NCBI GenBank assembly: GCA_029009115.1 | Contig: JAQXJU010000103.1 | Coordinates: 1-45,125, forward strand | Direction of reading: 5' to 3' | DNA length: 45,125 nucleotides | Source: Bacteroidales bacterium | GTDB taxonomy: Bacteria; Bacteroidota; Bacteroidia; Bacteroidales; UBA932 | Notes under the pieces: generated by a model | Database searches by the model: none | What the model was told of the DNA's origin: nothing | Seen by the model: the letters and a program-made list of their open reading frames with translations, nothing else | Shown here: in pieces, positions 1 through 11,442 of the stretch | Layout: every line of letters begins with the position of its first letter | Position numbering within the stretch: position 1 is the first letter of the stretch | Position numbers and translations under genes: made by a program

Positions 1-1265
1 CGCGCATCACTCAAAGCCTGAATGTGACGGGCGTTGGACACAAGCACATCGCCGGTATCCGCAACAAGGTCCTTCTGCGAATCAGCAAGACGCTCGCGCA
101 ACTTCTCAAGACCCTCACCCGTTTTGGCGCTGATTCTGACAATACACTCTCCCATACCGAATCCGCAATCTTCAAGCACCCGCAAAACAAAGCCTTCAGG
201 GTCAGGCCCCGGAGCATAATTATCGCCTCCTCTCAAATCGGCTTTGTTCAGCACCACAATAAGTTTCTGGCGCTCTTTGTCAAGCCTTTGCAGCAGTTCC
301 TGCAGCCCTTCGGCCTGCTGCAAAGGCTCTGCGCCCAAGTCAAGCACTGCAAGCACCACCGATGCCTTCTCAAGCATCGAGAATGTCCTCTCTATGCCAA
401 TCTGTTCAATAATTTCCGAAGTTTTTCTCAAACCTGCCGTATCGATGAAGCGGAAGAGCAGTCCCCCCAGAGTCACACATTCCTCGATGCTGTCCCTCGT
501 TGTGCCGTGAATATCCGACACAATGGCCCTTTCTTCTCCGACCAGCGCGTTCAGAAGGGTACTTTTTCCGGCGTTGGTCGTTCCGACGATTGCTACGGGG
601 ATGCCGTTACGGATGGCATTTCCCGCACTGAAGGTGCCGATAAGCCTGTCGAAATGGGCGAGTGCCTCCTCCGAGAGTGCTCTGAGCTGCGACCTGTCGG
701 CGAATTCCACGTCCTCTTCGCTGAAGTCAAGTTCCAGTTCCATTAGCGAAACAATGTCCAGCAATTCCCGGCGAATCTGGGAGAGTTCCTTCGAAATGCC
801 ACCTTTAAGCTGCGAGAAAGCAACCCTGTGCGCAGCAGCATTCTGCGACGCGACAACATCCGCAACAGCCTCTGCCTGTGCCAGGTCCATCTTGCCGTTC
901 AGGAAAGCCCTTCTGGTGAACTCGCCAGGGGCCGCCGCCCTAGCTCCTGCCTTGTACAGAAGCTGGAGCAGTCTCGATACAATGTACGATGAACTATGGC
1001 AGGAAATCTCTACCGAATCTTCACCTGTATATGAGCGGGGTGCCCTGAAAACACTCACCAGAACCTCGTCGAGCAGCGTTCCGTCTTCGTCGGCAACAGT
1101 TCCGAAAGCAATTGAATAGCCAGCCATATCTGCAACGCGACCGCGATGGCAGCGTACAAGCCTGTCGGCCACGGCAAGAGCATCTGGCCCGCTGACCCTC
1201 AAGACACATATAGCTCCTGTTCCGGGCACTGTTGCAGGCGCGCAGACTGTATCAGTAAATGTCAT
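1..1265 (-). CDS. mnmE: tRNA uridine-5-carboxymethylaminomethyl GTPase MnmE (partial, runs off left edge)
   Basis: Reverse-strand translation from ATG at 1265: MTFTDTVCAPATVPGTGAICVLRVSGPDAL..., with GEFTRRAFLNGKMDLAQAEAVADVV and G1 motif GTTNAGKSTLLNALVGEERAIVSDIHGTTRD. Absent from the ORF track because it is open at the window edge. Confidence 0.95.
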   Translation of the reverse strand, partial: MTFTDTVCAPATVPGTGAICVLRVSGPDALAVADRLVRCHRGRVADMAGYSIAFGTVADEDGTLLDEVLVSVFRAPRSYTGEDSVEISCHSSSYIVSRLLQLLYKAGARAAAPGEFTRRAFLNGKMDLAQAEAVADVVASQNAAAHRVAFSQLKGGISKELSQIRRELLDIVSLMELELDFSEEDVEFADRSQLRALSEEALAHFDRLIGTFSAGNAIRNGIPVAIVGTTNAGKSTLLNALVGEERAIVSDIHGTTRDSIEECVTLGGLLFRFIDTAGLRKTSEIIEQIGIERTFSMLEKASVVLAVLDLGAEPLQQAEGLQELLQRLDKERQKLIVVLNKADLRGGDNYAPGPDPEGFVLRVLEDCGFGMGECIVRISAKTGEGLEKLRERLADSQKDLVADTGDVLVSNARHIQALSDA

Positions 1266-1299
1266 TGAAATCCAACTTGAAATAATGTGCAAATTTAGC

Positions 1300-1307
1300 G
1301 ATATTTG
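1300..1307 (+). promoter_or_regulatory. -7 box candidate of the GH2 gene
   Basis: GATATTTG with CTTG at 1276-1279 (20-nt spacer); ATG only 5 nt downstream. Confidence 0.45.
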
Positions 1308-1312
1308 TCGGT

Positions 1313-3778
1313 ATGAAAAAGACATTGATATCTCTTCTGTGCGCACTTGCTGCCATCAGCGCAGCAGCAACTACAGTTCCCTCTACCAGTAAGATACGCC
1401 TCTGCGATGGCTGGGAGTTCCTCCGCTCCGACCTTGGAAGTCCCTGGGAAGCCGTTCGTCCCGCCAAGAAAGGATCTTCGGAGAGCGTGCCCATCTGGTC
1501 AAAGGTGACACTCCCGCATTGCTTCAACGCCGAAGACGCTGTCGATCCTGACGTCAACTACTATCAGGGTCCCGGCTGGTATCGCAAGAAAATCAACTTC
1601 AGCAACCCCTATCCGGGTGGCCGCACAATACTCGAATTCGAAGGTTCCGGCCAGAAAACACGCGTTTACGTGGGTACGGAACTTGTCGCCAGTCACGTCG
1701 GGGGATACGACGGCTGGTGCGTCGATATCACCGAGGCTCTGGGCGGAAAGAACGAAGAATGGATACTGGTCCGTTGCGACAACTCCCGCGATACCGAGAT
1801 GATTCCCTCCGACCTGTCGGACTTCAATGTGTATGGAGGGATCTACCGCTACCTCAATCTGGTCTATACTCCAGCCGTGCGTTTCGGTCGGATAGCTATC
1901 GAATCAGAGCCCCGCACCAAGGGTCGCAAGTGGGATGTACGCGTTCGTGCAAGCCTACTCGGAGAATCAGCCAAAGAGCTCGAATCCAGCATAGAAAACA
2001 TTTCTGTAACAATTAAGGACCCCGACGGAAACGCCATTGCAAGCCTTACACCCCAGGGTTCGGAGGTCCGTTTCGGAGAGGGTGAAGCCGAATTTGAACT
2101 CGGATTTGAAATTGCCAGGCCTCGTCTCTGGAGTGACACCACCCCCGAGATGTACACCTGTGAAATTGCGTCTGGGGAGTTCAGGGCTGAGGAGCGCTTC
2201 GGCCTTAGGACCTTCGAGTTCCAGGAGAAAGGCCCCTTCTTCCTGAATGGCAAACGCCTGCTCCTTCGCGGGACCCACCGCCACGAAGACCATGCCGGAA
2301 CGGGGTCTGCAATGACCGAAGAGATGATGCGCCGCGAGATGATTATGATGAAGGATATGGGAGTCAACTTCATCCGCCTCGGTCATTACCAGCAATCTGA
2401 AATAATCCTGAATCTCTGCGATTCGCTTGGTATTCTTGTATGGGAAGAAATTCCCTGGTGCCGTGGTGGACTCGGAGGCAAAACCTATCGCGACCAGGCC
2501 CGCAGGATGCTCAGGAATATGATTTCACAGCATTACAACCATCCTTCGGTAATAATATGGGGGCTCGGCAACGAGAATGACTGGCCGGGCGACTTCCCCG
2601 AATTCGACAAGGCTGCCATTCACAGTTTTATGTCCGAGCTCAACGACATAGCCCACGAATGCGACCCTTCGCGAAAGACTGCCATACGCCGCTGCGAATT
2701 CTGCAACGACATCGTTGATGTGTATTCACCTTCCATTTGGGCCGGATGGTACAGAGGTGTTTTCACCGACTACAAGGCTATTTCCGAGAGAGAAATGGCC
2801 AAGGTTCCCCGTTTCCTTCACGTGGAATGGGGAGGGGACAGTCACGCCGGAAGGCATTCTGAGAACGTTTTTGCCAACCTGAAGGGCATAGTCTCGGGTG
2901 AGGGAGACGAACGTGCCGGCGATGCCAGCCTTTATGGAGGGCAGAAGAGGGCCTCCAAAGACGGAGACTGGTCCGAGAGCTACATCGTGCGTCTTATCGA
3001 CTGGCATCTCAAGGAGCAGGAGACGATGCCCTGGCTCAGCGGAACGGCTTACTGGCCCTTCAAGGATTTCTCTACTCCTGTACGGCCCGAGAATCCTGTT
3101 CCTTACGTAAACCAGAAAGGAGTTGTCGAGCGCGACCTGACTCCCAAGGAGAGCTACTATGTGTTCCAGTCGTACTGGACTGAGAAGCCTATGGCCCACA
3201 TCTACGGTCATTCATGGCCCATACGCTGGGGCGACAGGGGAGACCTGAAGGAAGTGCTCGTGTATTCTAACTGCGACGAGGCCGAACTCTTCGTAAACGG
3301 TATCAGCCAGGGCGTACGTAAACGCAACTCACAGGACTTCCCGGCAGCCGGACTCCGCTGGAACTGCGAATACAACGAAGGAGAGAATCATCTCAAGCTT
3401 GTAGCCCGAAAAGGAAAGACCGTTGTGGTGGATGAGATTACCCAGGCCTATGAAACACGCAAATGGGGCAAGGAAGCCAGAATCGAGGTTTCGACAAGCG
3501 ACTGCTCAGACGGGATCGCTCAAATTGACGTCCGTCTGGTTGATGAGCAGGGAGTTCCCTGCCTCGACAGCCGCAAGTACTTCCGCTTCAGTCTTGTAGG
3601 AACCGGCTCGCTGATAGTCAACCAGGGTACTGCCAGCGGCAGCAAACTGGTCCAGGCTTGTAACGGAAGCGGCCGCATCAGGTTACGCACAAAAACAAAT
3701 TCCGAGCGCAATGCAAGCGCCCGGAACATAGTGTGTATAAGTGTCGAAGGCCTTGAGCCGGCATTCGTCGAACTCTAG
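1313..3778 (+). CDS. Glycoside hydrolase family 2 (beta-galactosidase-like), secreted
   Basis: 821 aa; N-terminal signal peptide; [14 protein letters not shown] acid/base region, HVEWGGD nucleophile region, NFIRLGHYQ barrel motif, extra C-terminal domain. Confidence 0.9.
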   Translation: MKKTLISLLCALAAISAAATTVPSTSKIRLCDGWEFLRSDLGSPWEAVRPAKKGSSESVPIWSKVTLPHCFNAEDAVDPDVNYYQGPGWYRKKINFSNPYPGGRTILEFEGSGQKTRVYVGTELVASHVGGYDGWCVDITEALGGKNEEWILVRCDNSRDTEMIPSDLSDFNVYGGIYRYLNLVYTPAVRFGRIAIESEPRTKGRKWDVRVRASLLGESAKELESSIENISVTIKDPDGNAIASLTPQGSEVRFGEGEAEFELGFEIARPRLWSDTTPEMYTCEIASGEFRAEERFGLRTFEFQEKGPFFLNGKRLLLRGTHRHEDHAGTGSAMTEEMMRREMIMMKDMGVNFIRLGHYQQSEIILNLCDSLGILVWEEIPWCRGGLGGKTYRDQARRMLRNMISQHYNHPSVIIWGLGNENDWPGDFPEFDKAAIHSFMSELNDIAHECDPSRKTAIRRCEFCNDIVDVYSPSIWAGWYRGVFTDYKAISEREMAKVPRFLHVEWGGDSHAGRHSENVFANLKGIVSGEGDERAGDASLYGGQKRASKDGDWSESYIVRLIDWHLKEQETMPWLSGTAYWPFKDFSTPVRPENPVPYVNQKGVVERDLTPKESYYVFQSYWTEKPMAHIYGHSWPIRWGDRGDLKEVLVYSNCDEAELFVNGISQGVRKRNSQDFPAAGLRWNCEYNEGENHLKLVARKGKTVVVDEITQAYETRKWGKEARIEVSTSDCSDGIAQIDVRLVDEQGVPCLDSRKYFRFSLVGTGSLIVNQGTASGSKLVQACNGSGRIRLRTKTNSERNASARNIVCISVEGLEPAFVEL

Positions 3779-5658
3779 AAAGTGTCGTAATACTTGGCCT
3801 CTCGGGGTGAAACTTTGTTCATATTGTCGAGAAGGTCGAAGTTGGTTTTGTATTCATCCATCAGTTGAAGCATAAAGTTGATTGCTTCAGTGGGATTCAT
3901 ATCCGACAATAGCTTTCTGAGTATCCAGATCCTCTGTCCCACACCCTTGGGATACAGAAGGTCGTCGCGGCGGGTACCAGAAAGTACTATATTGACGGCA
4001 GGGAAGATACGCTTGTTTGCAAGGGTACGGTCGAGCTGGAGTTCCATATTGCCTGTGCCCTTGAATTCTTCGAAGATTACGTCGTCCATCTTGGAGCCTG
4101 TCTCGGTAAGAGCTGTGGCAAGAATAGTCAGCGAACCGCCTCCCTCGATGTTTCGGGCTGCGCCGAAGAAACGCTTGGGTTTCTGGAGGGCGTTGGCATC
4201 GACACCACCCGAAAGAACCTTGCCGGACGCAGGCTGAACTGTATTGTATGCACGGGCCAGACGCGTGATGGAGTCGAGCAGAATCACGACGTCGTGACCG
4301 CACTCGACAAGTCTCCGGGCCTTTTCAAGCACCATATTGGCAACCTTGACGTGACGTTCTGCCGGTTCGTCGAAGGTCGAGGCGACAACCTCGGCGCGAA
4401 CGCTCCTCTGCATGTCGGTTACTTCTTCGGGACGTTCGTCAATCAGTAGCACAATTTCGTAAACCTCCGGATGATTGTCGGCAATTGCATTGGCTATGCT
4501 CTTCAGCAGCATTGTCTTACCGGTCTTGGGCTGCGAAACGATCAGGCCCCTCTGGCCCTTTCCGATAGGAGAGAACATATCGACAATACGGCAGGAAAGG
4601 TCTTTCTCGTGTCCATTGCCGAGCAGATTGAACTTCTCGTTGGGGAAAAGGGGAGTGAGGAAGTCGAAGGGCACCCTGTCACGGATGAACTCGGGCGTAC
4701 GTCCGTTGACATACTTTATCTTCAGAAGAGGGAAATACTTCTCGTTCTCGCGCGGAGGCCTGATTTCGCCAGTGACGGTATCTCCAGATTTCAGAGCATT
4801 GGCTTTTATCTGATTCTGAGAGACATAGATATCGTCAGGTGAATTCAGATAGTTATAGTCGGATGAACGCAGGAATCCGTATCCATCGGGCATAATCTCA
4901 AGGACTCCAGTTGACTCCACCGTTCCCTCGAATTCAGGATAGCGGGGGCTGCGGGCTTGATGCTGCTGTGGCACCGCTGCGCCATTGGCCGAAGCCTTGC
5001 CAGGATGCTTATGTGCGCTTGAGGCCTCTTCATTGGCAGGCTGGCCTTCGCCCTCGTTTTTGGGGCTTTCGACGGGGAGAGCCTTGACTTCGGGCACATC
5101 GGACGCCTGAACGGAGGCACCCTGGGCATTCTTGGGCTTGCGGCCACGCTTCTTTGGTGCAGCCGCAGGCACAGGGCCGTTATCAATGGCAGGAGCAGCG
5201 GGGACAGTCTTTTCAGGCTCTGGGCTATTGTCTGCCTTTGGCTGGGGCTCAGAGACATATTCGGCAATTTTTACCGGTGCAACAGAAGCAGGAGCTATCC
5301 TTTTGCGGGGCTGCCTTTTGCGTGGCTGGCCATCCTCGCTCAGGGTCGAAGGATTTTCGCCCTTCGGTGCAGGTGTTTCCCTCACTGGTGCAGGCTGAGT
5401 TGCAGGAGCAGTTTCGGCTACCGTACTTGCATTCACTGCCGCAGCTGAAGGCTTGAGGGCATCCTTACGCGGACGGCCTCTCTTTGCCTTGGGTTTTTCC
5501 TCGGGTTTGCGCGAAGCAACAGATGCTTCAGCATCAAGAATGGCAAAGGCGAGATTCTCGTCGTCCATCTTCTTGTTGATTTTGATGTTCAGCTCTCCGG
5601 CAATAGTCTCAAGTTCCTGACGGGACATTGCATTCAGCTGATAAAGGCTGTGTGACAT
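3775..5658 (-). CDS. rho: Transcription termination factor Rho with long disordered N-terminal insertion
   Basis: 627 aa; Rho core ([43 protein letters not shown] Walker [16 protein letters not shown]); residues ~45-242 are low-complexity K/P/A-rich. Confidence 0.97.
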   Translation of the reverse strand: MSHSLYQLNAMSRQELETIAGELNIKINKKMDDENLAFAILDAEASVASRKPEEKPKAKRGRPRKDALKPSAAAVNASTVAETAPATQPAPVRETPAPKGENPSTLSEDGQPRKRQPRKRIAPASVAPVKIAEYVSEPQPKADNSPEPEKTVPAAPAIDNGPVPAAAPKKRGRKPKNAQGASVQASDVPEVKALPVESPKNEGEGQPANEEASSAHKHPGKASANGAAVPQQHQARSPRYPEFEGTVESTGVLEIMPDGYGFLRSSDYNYLNSPDDIYVSQNQIKANALKSGDTVTGEIRPPRENEKYFPLLKIKYVNGRTPEFIRDRVPFDFLTPLFPNEKFNLLGNGHEKDLSCRIVDMFSPIGKGQRGLIVSQPKTGKTMLLKSIANAIADNHPEVYEIVLLIDERPEEVTDMQRSVRAEVVASTFDEPAERHVKVANMVLEKARRLVECGHDVVILLDSITRLARAYNTVQPASGKVLSGGVDANALQKPKRFFGAARNIEGGGSLTILATALTETGSKMDDVIFEEFKGTGNMELQLDRTLANKRIFPAVNIVLSGTRRDDLLYPKGVGQRIWILRKLLSDMNPTEAINFMLQLMDEYKTNFDLLDNMNKVSPREAKYYDTF

Positions 5659-5729
5659 AAAAAATGATAATTATGACCGGAGATCCCGGATACGTTTCAG
5701 AATTAACTCCGCAAAGATATCAAAAAAAA

Positions 5730-8522
5730 CTAATTATCCCAATAGCTGCTGCTCTTCTTGAAACGAAGAATGTCTGCAAGTGCAGCGGCATTGGCGGCAA
5801 TTCTGAAGCTGTATGACTTCCATGTACCGGTAGGGACCCACGATACCGAGATATTGAAGCAATGGAGGTCATAGGTGGCTGAGAACTGGGTAGTAGTCAT
5901 TTTCATTGCCTGCAGGTCAAAGCCGGTACTTGCATTCAGTGCCATCTTGGGAGTCAGTTTGATGTTGCCGGACAGACCGAGAGTCTGAACAAACTGATTC
6001 TCGCCGGCAATCTTTCCATCCTGGACCTTATAGTTCTTCCTGAAACTGAAGTTGTAGTTCATATTCACAGACCAGGGCACATTGGGATTGGTGTAGTACA
6101 GCCATCCCCCCGGAATGTATTCACCCGTTACCGGATGATAGTAAATCCTTCTGTAATAATCGGCAGGGGAGCCTCCGCCGGCGGGCGCCCCCATATCTGC
6201 ACCACCTGTCTGGGCTGCAGTAGGGCGAGAACCGTCGTTGCCGTCAATCTTTCCGCTTCCGGATATCGAATAAGACAGCGATGCCGATGCACTTGTCATC
6301 CTCAGGAGCTTGAAAGGATTGTCCTGCACGTTGAAACGGTCGATTCTTGCAACCCTGTTACCTCCTACAACTGCTATCTGATAGGGGTCGAAGCTAGCGC
6401 TTCCGCTAATCGAAATCTTGCCGAAGATAGACGTTGACATCGACATATTGACGGTGCTCATCTTCAGCGAATCGGCCAGAAAATTGTATCCTGTCGATAT
6501 GTTCAGCTGATCCAGAAGTTTGAACTTCTTGCTGCCTGAACCTGTGGTATCGGCAAAATTGCGGACCTTTGCTTCAAGGTTGTTGCCTATCGAAAGTGAA
6601 GCCGTAGCTGAACGGCCCTTTCCCGGCGGGGAATACATCTGCCCTGCGTACCTGTTGTACTCATAGGTTTTCTCCTGACCGCTCTTGTCGGTATAATGCA
6701 ATGTTCTCCAGCCATTTGCGTAGGTTCCCTTTTCGGGGCTGAAGGACATCGAAAGCGATGGCGAGACAACGTGCCTTATCGCCTGAATACGTCTGTGTTT
6801 TCCGAAATTGAAAAGTCCGTAAAGGCGAGTGCTCATCGATACCGATCCTGAATAGTTCTGGGTAATTCCGAATGTGCCGAACTGCTTGCCCTGCTGGGCT
6901 TCGACCCTGTCGGTATCGCTGTTATACACGTAGTCGGTACTGCGGAAGAACCAATTTTGACCGTAACTGACCGAGGGGTTGACATTGAAATAATTGGCAA
7001 TGGTAAAGTTAGGGAGGCCTATCGAAAAGTTATGGGCCATACCGTTCTGGAACTTGTCCGTAAAGCCTTCCTGTCCGAATTCGGATGCCTTGAAACTGAT
7101 TCTGTTCTGAAGGGTGGTGTTGTATCCCAGCGAGAATCTTTCATAGAATCTCTCTTTGCCTACCCTGTTCTTCCGTTTGAATGGATAGAAAGTGCTAACC
7201 GAGAAGGTAATGTTTGGCAGGGTGAAGCTGTATGACGAATCCCTTGAGTTCTGGTTGTGTAAGGCATTGATTGAAAGGTTTATCTTGCCGTTCCAGTTCT
7301 TGGAATAAGATATCGAAGACGAAATCTGGTTCTCGAGGGCTTCACTCACGGAAGTGGAGTTGTATCGGTTGTTCGATGGGCTCGAGAAATTCACTGAGGC
7401 GCTGAAAGATGTCCCCGGATGTGCCTTGGAATCCTGTGAATGAGACCATTTAAGCCCGAAGTTCTTGGTCTGGAAGAAATCAGCGCTGCCTTTCTCTCCT
7501 GTCTGGTCGTTGGAATAATTCAGTCCGAAGGAACCGTTAAACTTGTAATTAACTTTGTATCTTGAATTTATGTCAATTCCCCATGAGCCGAGGGTGTAGA
7601 GGTCCCCGGTCACCGAGAGGTCGAAATAGTCTCCGAACACAAAGTACATTCCCGCGTCTCTCATGTAGAATCCTCGGGCAGCCTCCTCGCCGAAGGTTGG
7701 CATCAGCATTCCCGTTGCCCTCTGAGGGCGTTTGGGGATAAAGCCGAAGGGCAGTGCCACGAAAGGCAGGTGTACGTCTTCCACAACCATATGCGCCGGT
7801 CCGAAGACGGTCTTCTGACTGGGCTTGGTTATAACCTTGGCGGCCGACAGTTCGAGCCAGTAGTGGGGATGCTCCTTGTCGCAGACAGTGTACTTTCCCT
7901 TGGTTATGTTGATGGAACGGTCCGGCATCATCTTGATGTTCTTGCCGTGGAGAATTCCGTCTTCCTCGTTTGTCACCATATTGGAGATGCGGGCCTTGCT
8001 GGAATTGAAGTTGTATCGAACCTCCTCCATATTATAGGATTTGCCCCCCTGCTCCATAACGGGGCGCCCTTTCCATTCGCCGGATATTGTGTCAAGAACT
8101 CCCCGTGCGTACACAGTACCGGAATTCATGTCATATTCCATATATTCGGCAGTGAGCTTCATATTCTGGTATGTCACCGATACATCGCCGTAGTAGTAAA
8201 TGAGCTTCTGTCCGTTGGAAAAGACTTCGACAATCGAATCGCGGGCCTGAGAGAATGCCGGCCTGTCGAGGGAACTCTTCGAGAGCATCGCAAGCGAATC
8301 GCTCCTGTGCAGCGAATCGGCACGGGCAATCGAATCACGTCTTGCCAGGGTAGCTGAATCGGGCGCAGGAGCTACGGACTCAGTTTTCGCAACACTCTGA
8401 CGCGCAGCGCGACGAGCAGCTCTTGGCCTGCTTTGGGCCGATGCGGCAATACATGCCACAACTGCTATGGCGGCGGCAAGAAGTCGATATTTTCTTTTCC
8501 CTATCATTCCAAAATTATGCAA
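5730..8522 (-). CDS. lptD: LPS-assembly protein LptD (OstA-like)
   Basis: 930 aa; signal peptide; OstA-like N-terminal domain (FSNGQKLIYYYGDVSVTYQNMKLTAEYMEYDMNSGTVYARGV); long beta-barrel; divergent from an amidase. Confidence 0.88.
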   Translation of the reverse strand: MHNFGMIGKRKYRLLAAAIAVVACIAASAQSRPRAARRAARQSVAKTESVAPAPDSATLARRDSIARADSLHRSDSLAMLSKSSLDRPAFSQARDSIVEVFSNGQKLIYYYGDVSVTYQNMKLTAEYMEYDMNSGTVYARGVLDTISGEWKGRPVMEQGGKSYNMEEVRYNFNSSKARISNMVTNEEDGILHGKNIKMMPDRSINITKGKYTVCDKEHPHYWLELSAAKVITKPSQKTVFGPAHMVVEDVHLPFVALPFGFIPKRPQRATGMLMPTFGEEAARGFYMRDAGMYFVFGDYFDLSVTGDLYTLGSWGIDINSRYKVNYKFNGSFGLNYSNDQTGEKGSADFFQTKNFGLKWSHSQDSKAHPGTSFSASVNFSSPSNNRYNSTSVSEALENQISSSISYSKNWNGKINLSINALHNQNSRDSSYSFTLPNITFSVSTFYPFKRKNRVGKERFYERFSLGYNTTLQNRISFKASEFGQEGFTDKFQNGMAHNFSIGLPNFTIANYFNVNPSVSYGQNWFFRSTDYVYNSDTDRVEAQQGKQFGTFGITQNYSGSVSMSTRLYGLFNFGKHRRIQAIRHVVSPSLSMSFSPEKGTYANGWRTLHYTDKSGQEKTYEYNRYAGQMYSPPGKGRSATASLSIGNNLEAKVRNFADTTGSGSKKFKLLDQLNISTGYNFLADSLKMSTVNMSMSTSIFGKISISGSASFDPYQIAVVGGNRVARIDRFNVQDNPFKLLRMTSASASLSYSISGSGKIDGNDGSRPTAAQTGGADMGAPAGGGSPADYYRRIYYHPVTGEYIPGGWLYYTNPNVPWSVNMNYNFSFRKNYKVQDGKIAGENQFVQTLGLSGNIKLTPKMALNASTGFDLQAMKMTTTQFSATYDLHCFNISVSWVPTGTWKSYSFRIAANAAALADILRFKKSSSYWDN

Positions 8523-8560
8523 ATTAACAAAATTATCGGGGCATCAGCAATTTTTTTGCG

Positions 8561-8568
8561 TATATTTG
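8561..8568 (+). promoter_or_regulatory. -7 box of the amidase gene
   Basis: TATATTTG, exact TAnnTTTG; ATG 7 nt downstream. Confidence 0.55.
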
Positions 8569-8575
8569 TTTCCCG

Positions 8576-9694
8576 ATGAAGCCTTCGTATTTCATATTCT
8601 CAGTGGCGGCTCTGCTCATAAGCCTCGCACCAGGGGCACTTGCAGAAGGTCAGGCTCCGGCAGCTGAACTCGCTCTTAAGACCGTCGTTCTGGATGCCGG
8701 TCACGGCGGAAGAGACCCTGGATGTGTGAGCGGCGACGGCAAGACCTACGAGAAAGACATAGTTCTACGGATCACCCTCCGTCTGAAAGAACTTATCGAA
8801 GAATCATTCCCCGGAGTCAATGTTCTGACAACCAGAGATAAAGACGTGTTCATCCCCTTAATTGAGAGAGCGCGGTTCGCCACCCGTAACAATGCGGACC
8901 TCTTTATCTCAATACACATCAACGCCCAGCGCAAGGGCAGCAATGCCAACGGTTTCTCGGTTCATCTGCTCGGTCAGTCGCAGGACAAGAACAAGGACAC
9001 TTACGCCTTCAATATGGATGTATGTCAGCGGGAGAACTCAGTCATCTACCTCGAAGACGATTACAACACCAATTACAAAGGTCTCAATGATGACGATCCC
9101 CAGACTGCCATCTTCCTCAATCTGATGCACACTGCCTACAGGGAGCAGAGCCTCCTGTTTGCCGACAAGGTGAATGACGAGATCAAGACTTCGTCGGTGC
9201 TGCGCCGTTCCAATGGAGTGATGCAGAACAATTTCGCTGTTCTGAGGCTGGCTACTATGCCCGCTGTTCTGCTCGAACTCGGGTTCATCACAAATCCTGT
9301 TGACCTCGAAACCCTGCGCAATCCCGACAAACTGGAGCAGCTGTCAGTCTCGCTCTTCAATGCCTTCTCAAGATATAAAGAGATGTATGATGCCTCGGTG
9401 CGGATAGAAAGCATGGCTACGGAGATTCCAGCGGTGAGCGCCGATACCTTGAAGCGAAGTGTGCTATACGCCATTCAGATTTTTGCAAGCGGAAAGACTC
9501 TTCCCAAAGATGACTCCCGCTTTCTTGGCTACAAACCACTCGTGATACAAGGTTCTTCAATCAACAGATATTTCATCTGCAGCGGAGAAAATCTGGCCGA
9601 GGTCAGTGAGCATCTTCCCAAGGTCAGAGAGAAATATCCCGACTCTTTTCTCGTTCAGATTATAGACGGAAAAGAGGTGAGGAGAGTCAAATGA
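8576..9694 (+). CDS. N-acetylmuramoyl-L-alanine amidase (Amidase_3)
   Basis: VVLDAGHGGRDPGCVSGDGKTYEKDIVL, DLFISIHINAQ, PAVLLELGFITNPVDLE motifs; N-terminal signal peptide. Confidence 0.93.
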   Translation: MKPSYFIFSVAALLISLAPGALAEGQAPAAELALKTVVLDAGHGGRDPGCVSGDGKTYEKDIVLRITLRLKELIEESFPGVNVLTTRDKDVFIPLIERARFATRNNADLFISIHINAQRKGSNANGFSVHLLGQSQDKNKDTYAFNMDVCQRENSVIYLEDDYNTNYKGLNDDDPQTAIFLNLMHTAYREQSLLFADKVNDEIKTSSVLRRSNGVMQNNFAVLRLATMPAVLLELGFITNPVDLETLRNPDKLEQLSVSLFNAFSRYKEMYDASVRIESMATEIPAVSADTLKRSVLYAIQIFASGKTLPKDDSRFLGYKPLVIQGSSINRYFICSGENLAEVSEHLPKVREKYPDSFLVQIIDGKEVRRVK

Positions 9695-9980
9695 AAAGGT
9701 CCTCCGAACCAGCTGCTGGGTGAGTCGTTGAGACTGAATAAGTTATACAATACAAAGTATAAAAATAACTGCAATCGCAGTTCTGAATCTTGGCGATAAT
9801 TCATTAGGATTCAATGAGTTACACCAAAAGATTCATAAATTACAGGCCTAATTAACTTAGGGCAAAGAAAGCAAAAAAACAATAGTGAAAAACTTTTTTT
9901 ATTATGTTTTTTTCACCCATCTTTGCACAAGTCTTTGCGAGAGCTCCACATCAAGGGCAATCAACACAAAGCAACAAGAA

Positions 9981-11405
9981 ATGGAACAGGAACTTCACAT
10001 AAGGATCTGGGAGGATTGTCTGCGGATTATAGAGCAGAATATCGAGCCCCGCAAGTACGCGACTTGGTTCAAGCCGCTGCGTGCTGTCTCGATTTCAGGA
10101 TCTACCCTGACCCTCGAAGTGCCTACCGATTTCTTCCGCGAATACCTGGACAATGTCTATCTCGACCTCATAAAGAAAACCCTCAAAAGGGTTATAGGAG
10201 TCGATGCAAAACTCGAGTATCTGGTCAACCCCGTGAAGACCCAGCCCGCTATGAGGCTTCCGCAGGCTGCCGGAAACACTCCCGTCAACAGAGAAGTCGA
10301 AGTCAGCACGGCACATCTTGTCCAGGGGCCCGATCCCTTCGTCTATCCCGGAGTAACCAAACTCAGGATTAATCCCAGGCTGAACCCTGTATATTGTTTC
10401 GACAATCTGGTCAAAGGTGTTTGTAACAAGATAGGCATTACTGCCGGTATCAACATCTCTGATGCCCCCGGCAAGACTCCCTTCAATCCTCTGTTCATTT
10501 TCGGAGGCCCCGGACTCGGAAAGACCCATCTGGCCCAGGCCATAGGACTCGCAGTCAAGGAAAAGTTCCCTGAACTGGTTGTGCTCTATGTCACCGGCAA
10601 CGAGTTCAAGACCCAATATATGGATGCGGTCAATGTGCGTAACAAGCTCACTGACTTCCTCAAGTTCTATATGCAGATAGATGTCCTGATTGTCGATGAC
10701 ATCCAGGACCTTGTCGGCCAGGGCAATCAGAATGCATTCTTCAATGTGTTCAATCATCTGCACCAGCACGGCAAGCAGCTTGTCCTGACATCAGACCGCG
10801 CACCTATCGACCTCCAGAACTTTGAGGAAAGACTGCTCTCCCGTTTCAAATGGGGTTTGTCGGTAGAACTCCAGCATCCCGACTTTGAGACCCGTCTTGC
10901 GATGCTCAAGGCCAGAACCTACAGAGAAGGCGTAAGCATAAGTGACGACATCCTTCAGTACCTTGCAGCCCACATAAAGACCAACTTCCGCGAACTTGAA
11001 GGCGTGCTGATTTCGCTGATTGCACACGTCGCCAACTCGCACGAGGAAAATTCTCTTACCCTTGCTTCGCGCATCATTGACAAACTGATAGGGGAGGAGC
11101 AGAATGAAATTTCAATCGACAAGGTTCAGAAGGTTGTCTGCGAATACTTCAACATATCCCGGGATACACTACTGTCAAAGTCGCGAAAGAGACAGATTGT
11201 CCAGGCCAGGCAGATAGCCATGTATATGAGCCGGAATATGATAGCCAACTGTTCGCTTTCGACCATAGGCTCCGAAATAGGAGGCAAGGACCACGCAACA
11301 GTCCTGCACGCCTGCAACACCGTGTCTGACCTTATGGCAACAGACCGAACCTTTAAGAAATACATAACTGACATTGAGTCAATGCTTGCTCCCAAAGGAC
11401 GTTGA
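9981..11405 (+). CDS. dnaA: Chromosomal replication initiator DnaA (start re-called to internal ATG)
   Basis: MEQELHIRIWEDCLRIIEQNI...; Walker A GGPGLGKTHLAQAIG; C-terminal signature GGKDHATVLHACNTV. The ORF-track start at 9885 adds a 32-aa N-terminus not expected for DnaA. Confidence 0.96.
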   Translation: MEQELHIRIWEDCLRIIEQNIEPRKYATWFKPLRAVSISGSTLTLEVPTDFFREYLDNVYLDLIKKTLKRVIGVDAKLEYLVNPVKTQPAMRLPQAAGNTPVNREVEVSTAHLVQGPDPFVYPGVTKLRINPRLNPVYCFDNLVKGVCNKIGITAGINISDAPGKTPFNPLFIFGGPGLGKTHLAQAIGLAVKEKFPELVVLYVTGNEFKTQYMDAVNVRNKLTDFLKFYMQIDVLIVDDIQDLVGQGNQNAFFNVFNHLHQHGKQLVLTSDRAPIDLQNFEERLLSRFKWGLSVELQHPDFETRLAMLKARTYREGVSISDDILQYLAAHIKTNFRELEGVLISLIAHVANSHEENSLTLASRIIDKLIGEEQNEISIDKVQKVVCEYFNISRDTLLSKSRKRQIVQARQIAMYMSRNMIANCSLSTIGSEIGGKDHATVLHACNTVSDLMATDRTFKKYITDIESMLAPKGR

Positions 11406-11442
11406 GTCCTGCAGGAGCAGTTTATTTTTTAAGAATTCCGAT

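Noticed and set aside
24-1119. Large + strand ORFs (e.g. 24-746, 523-1119)
   Set aside because: They lie antisense to mnmE, whose reverse-strand translation is unmistakable; the ORF track misses mnmE because it is open at the edge.
9695-9980. AT-rich region upstream of dnaA as oriC
   Set aside because: No clear cluster of TTATCCACA-type DnaA boxes; only poor matches such as TTATACAAT. GC-skew over the genome would be needed.
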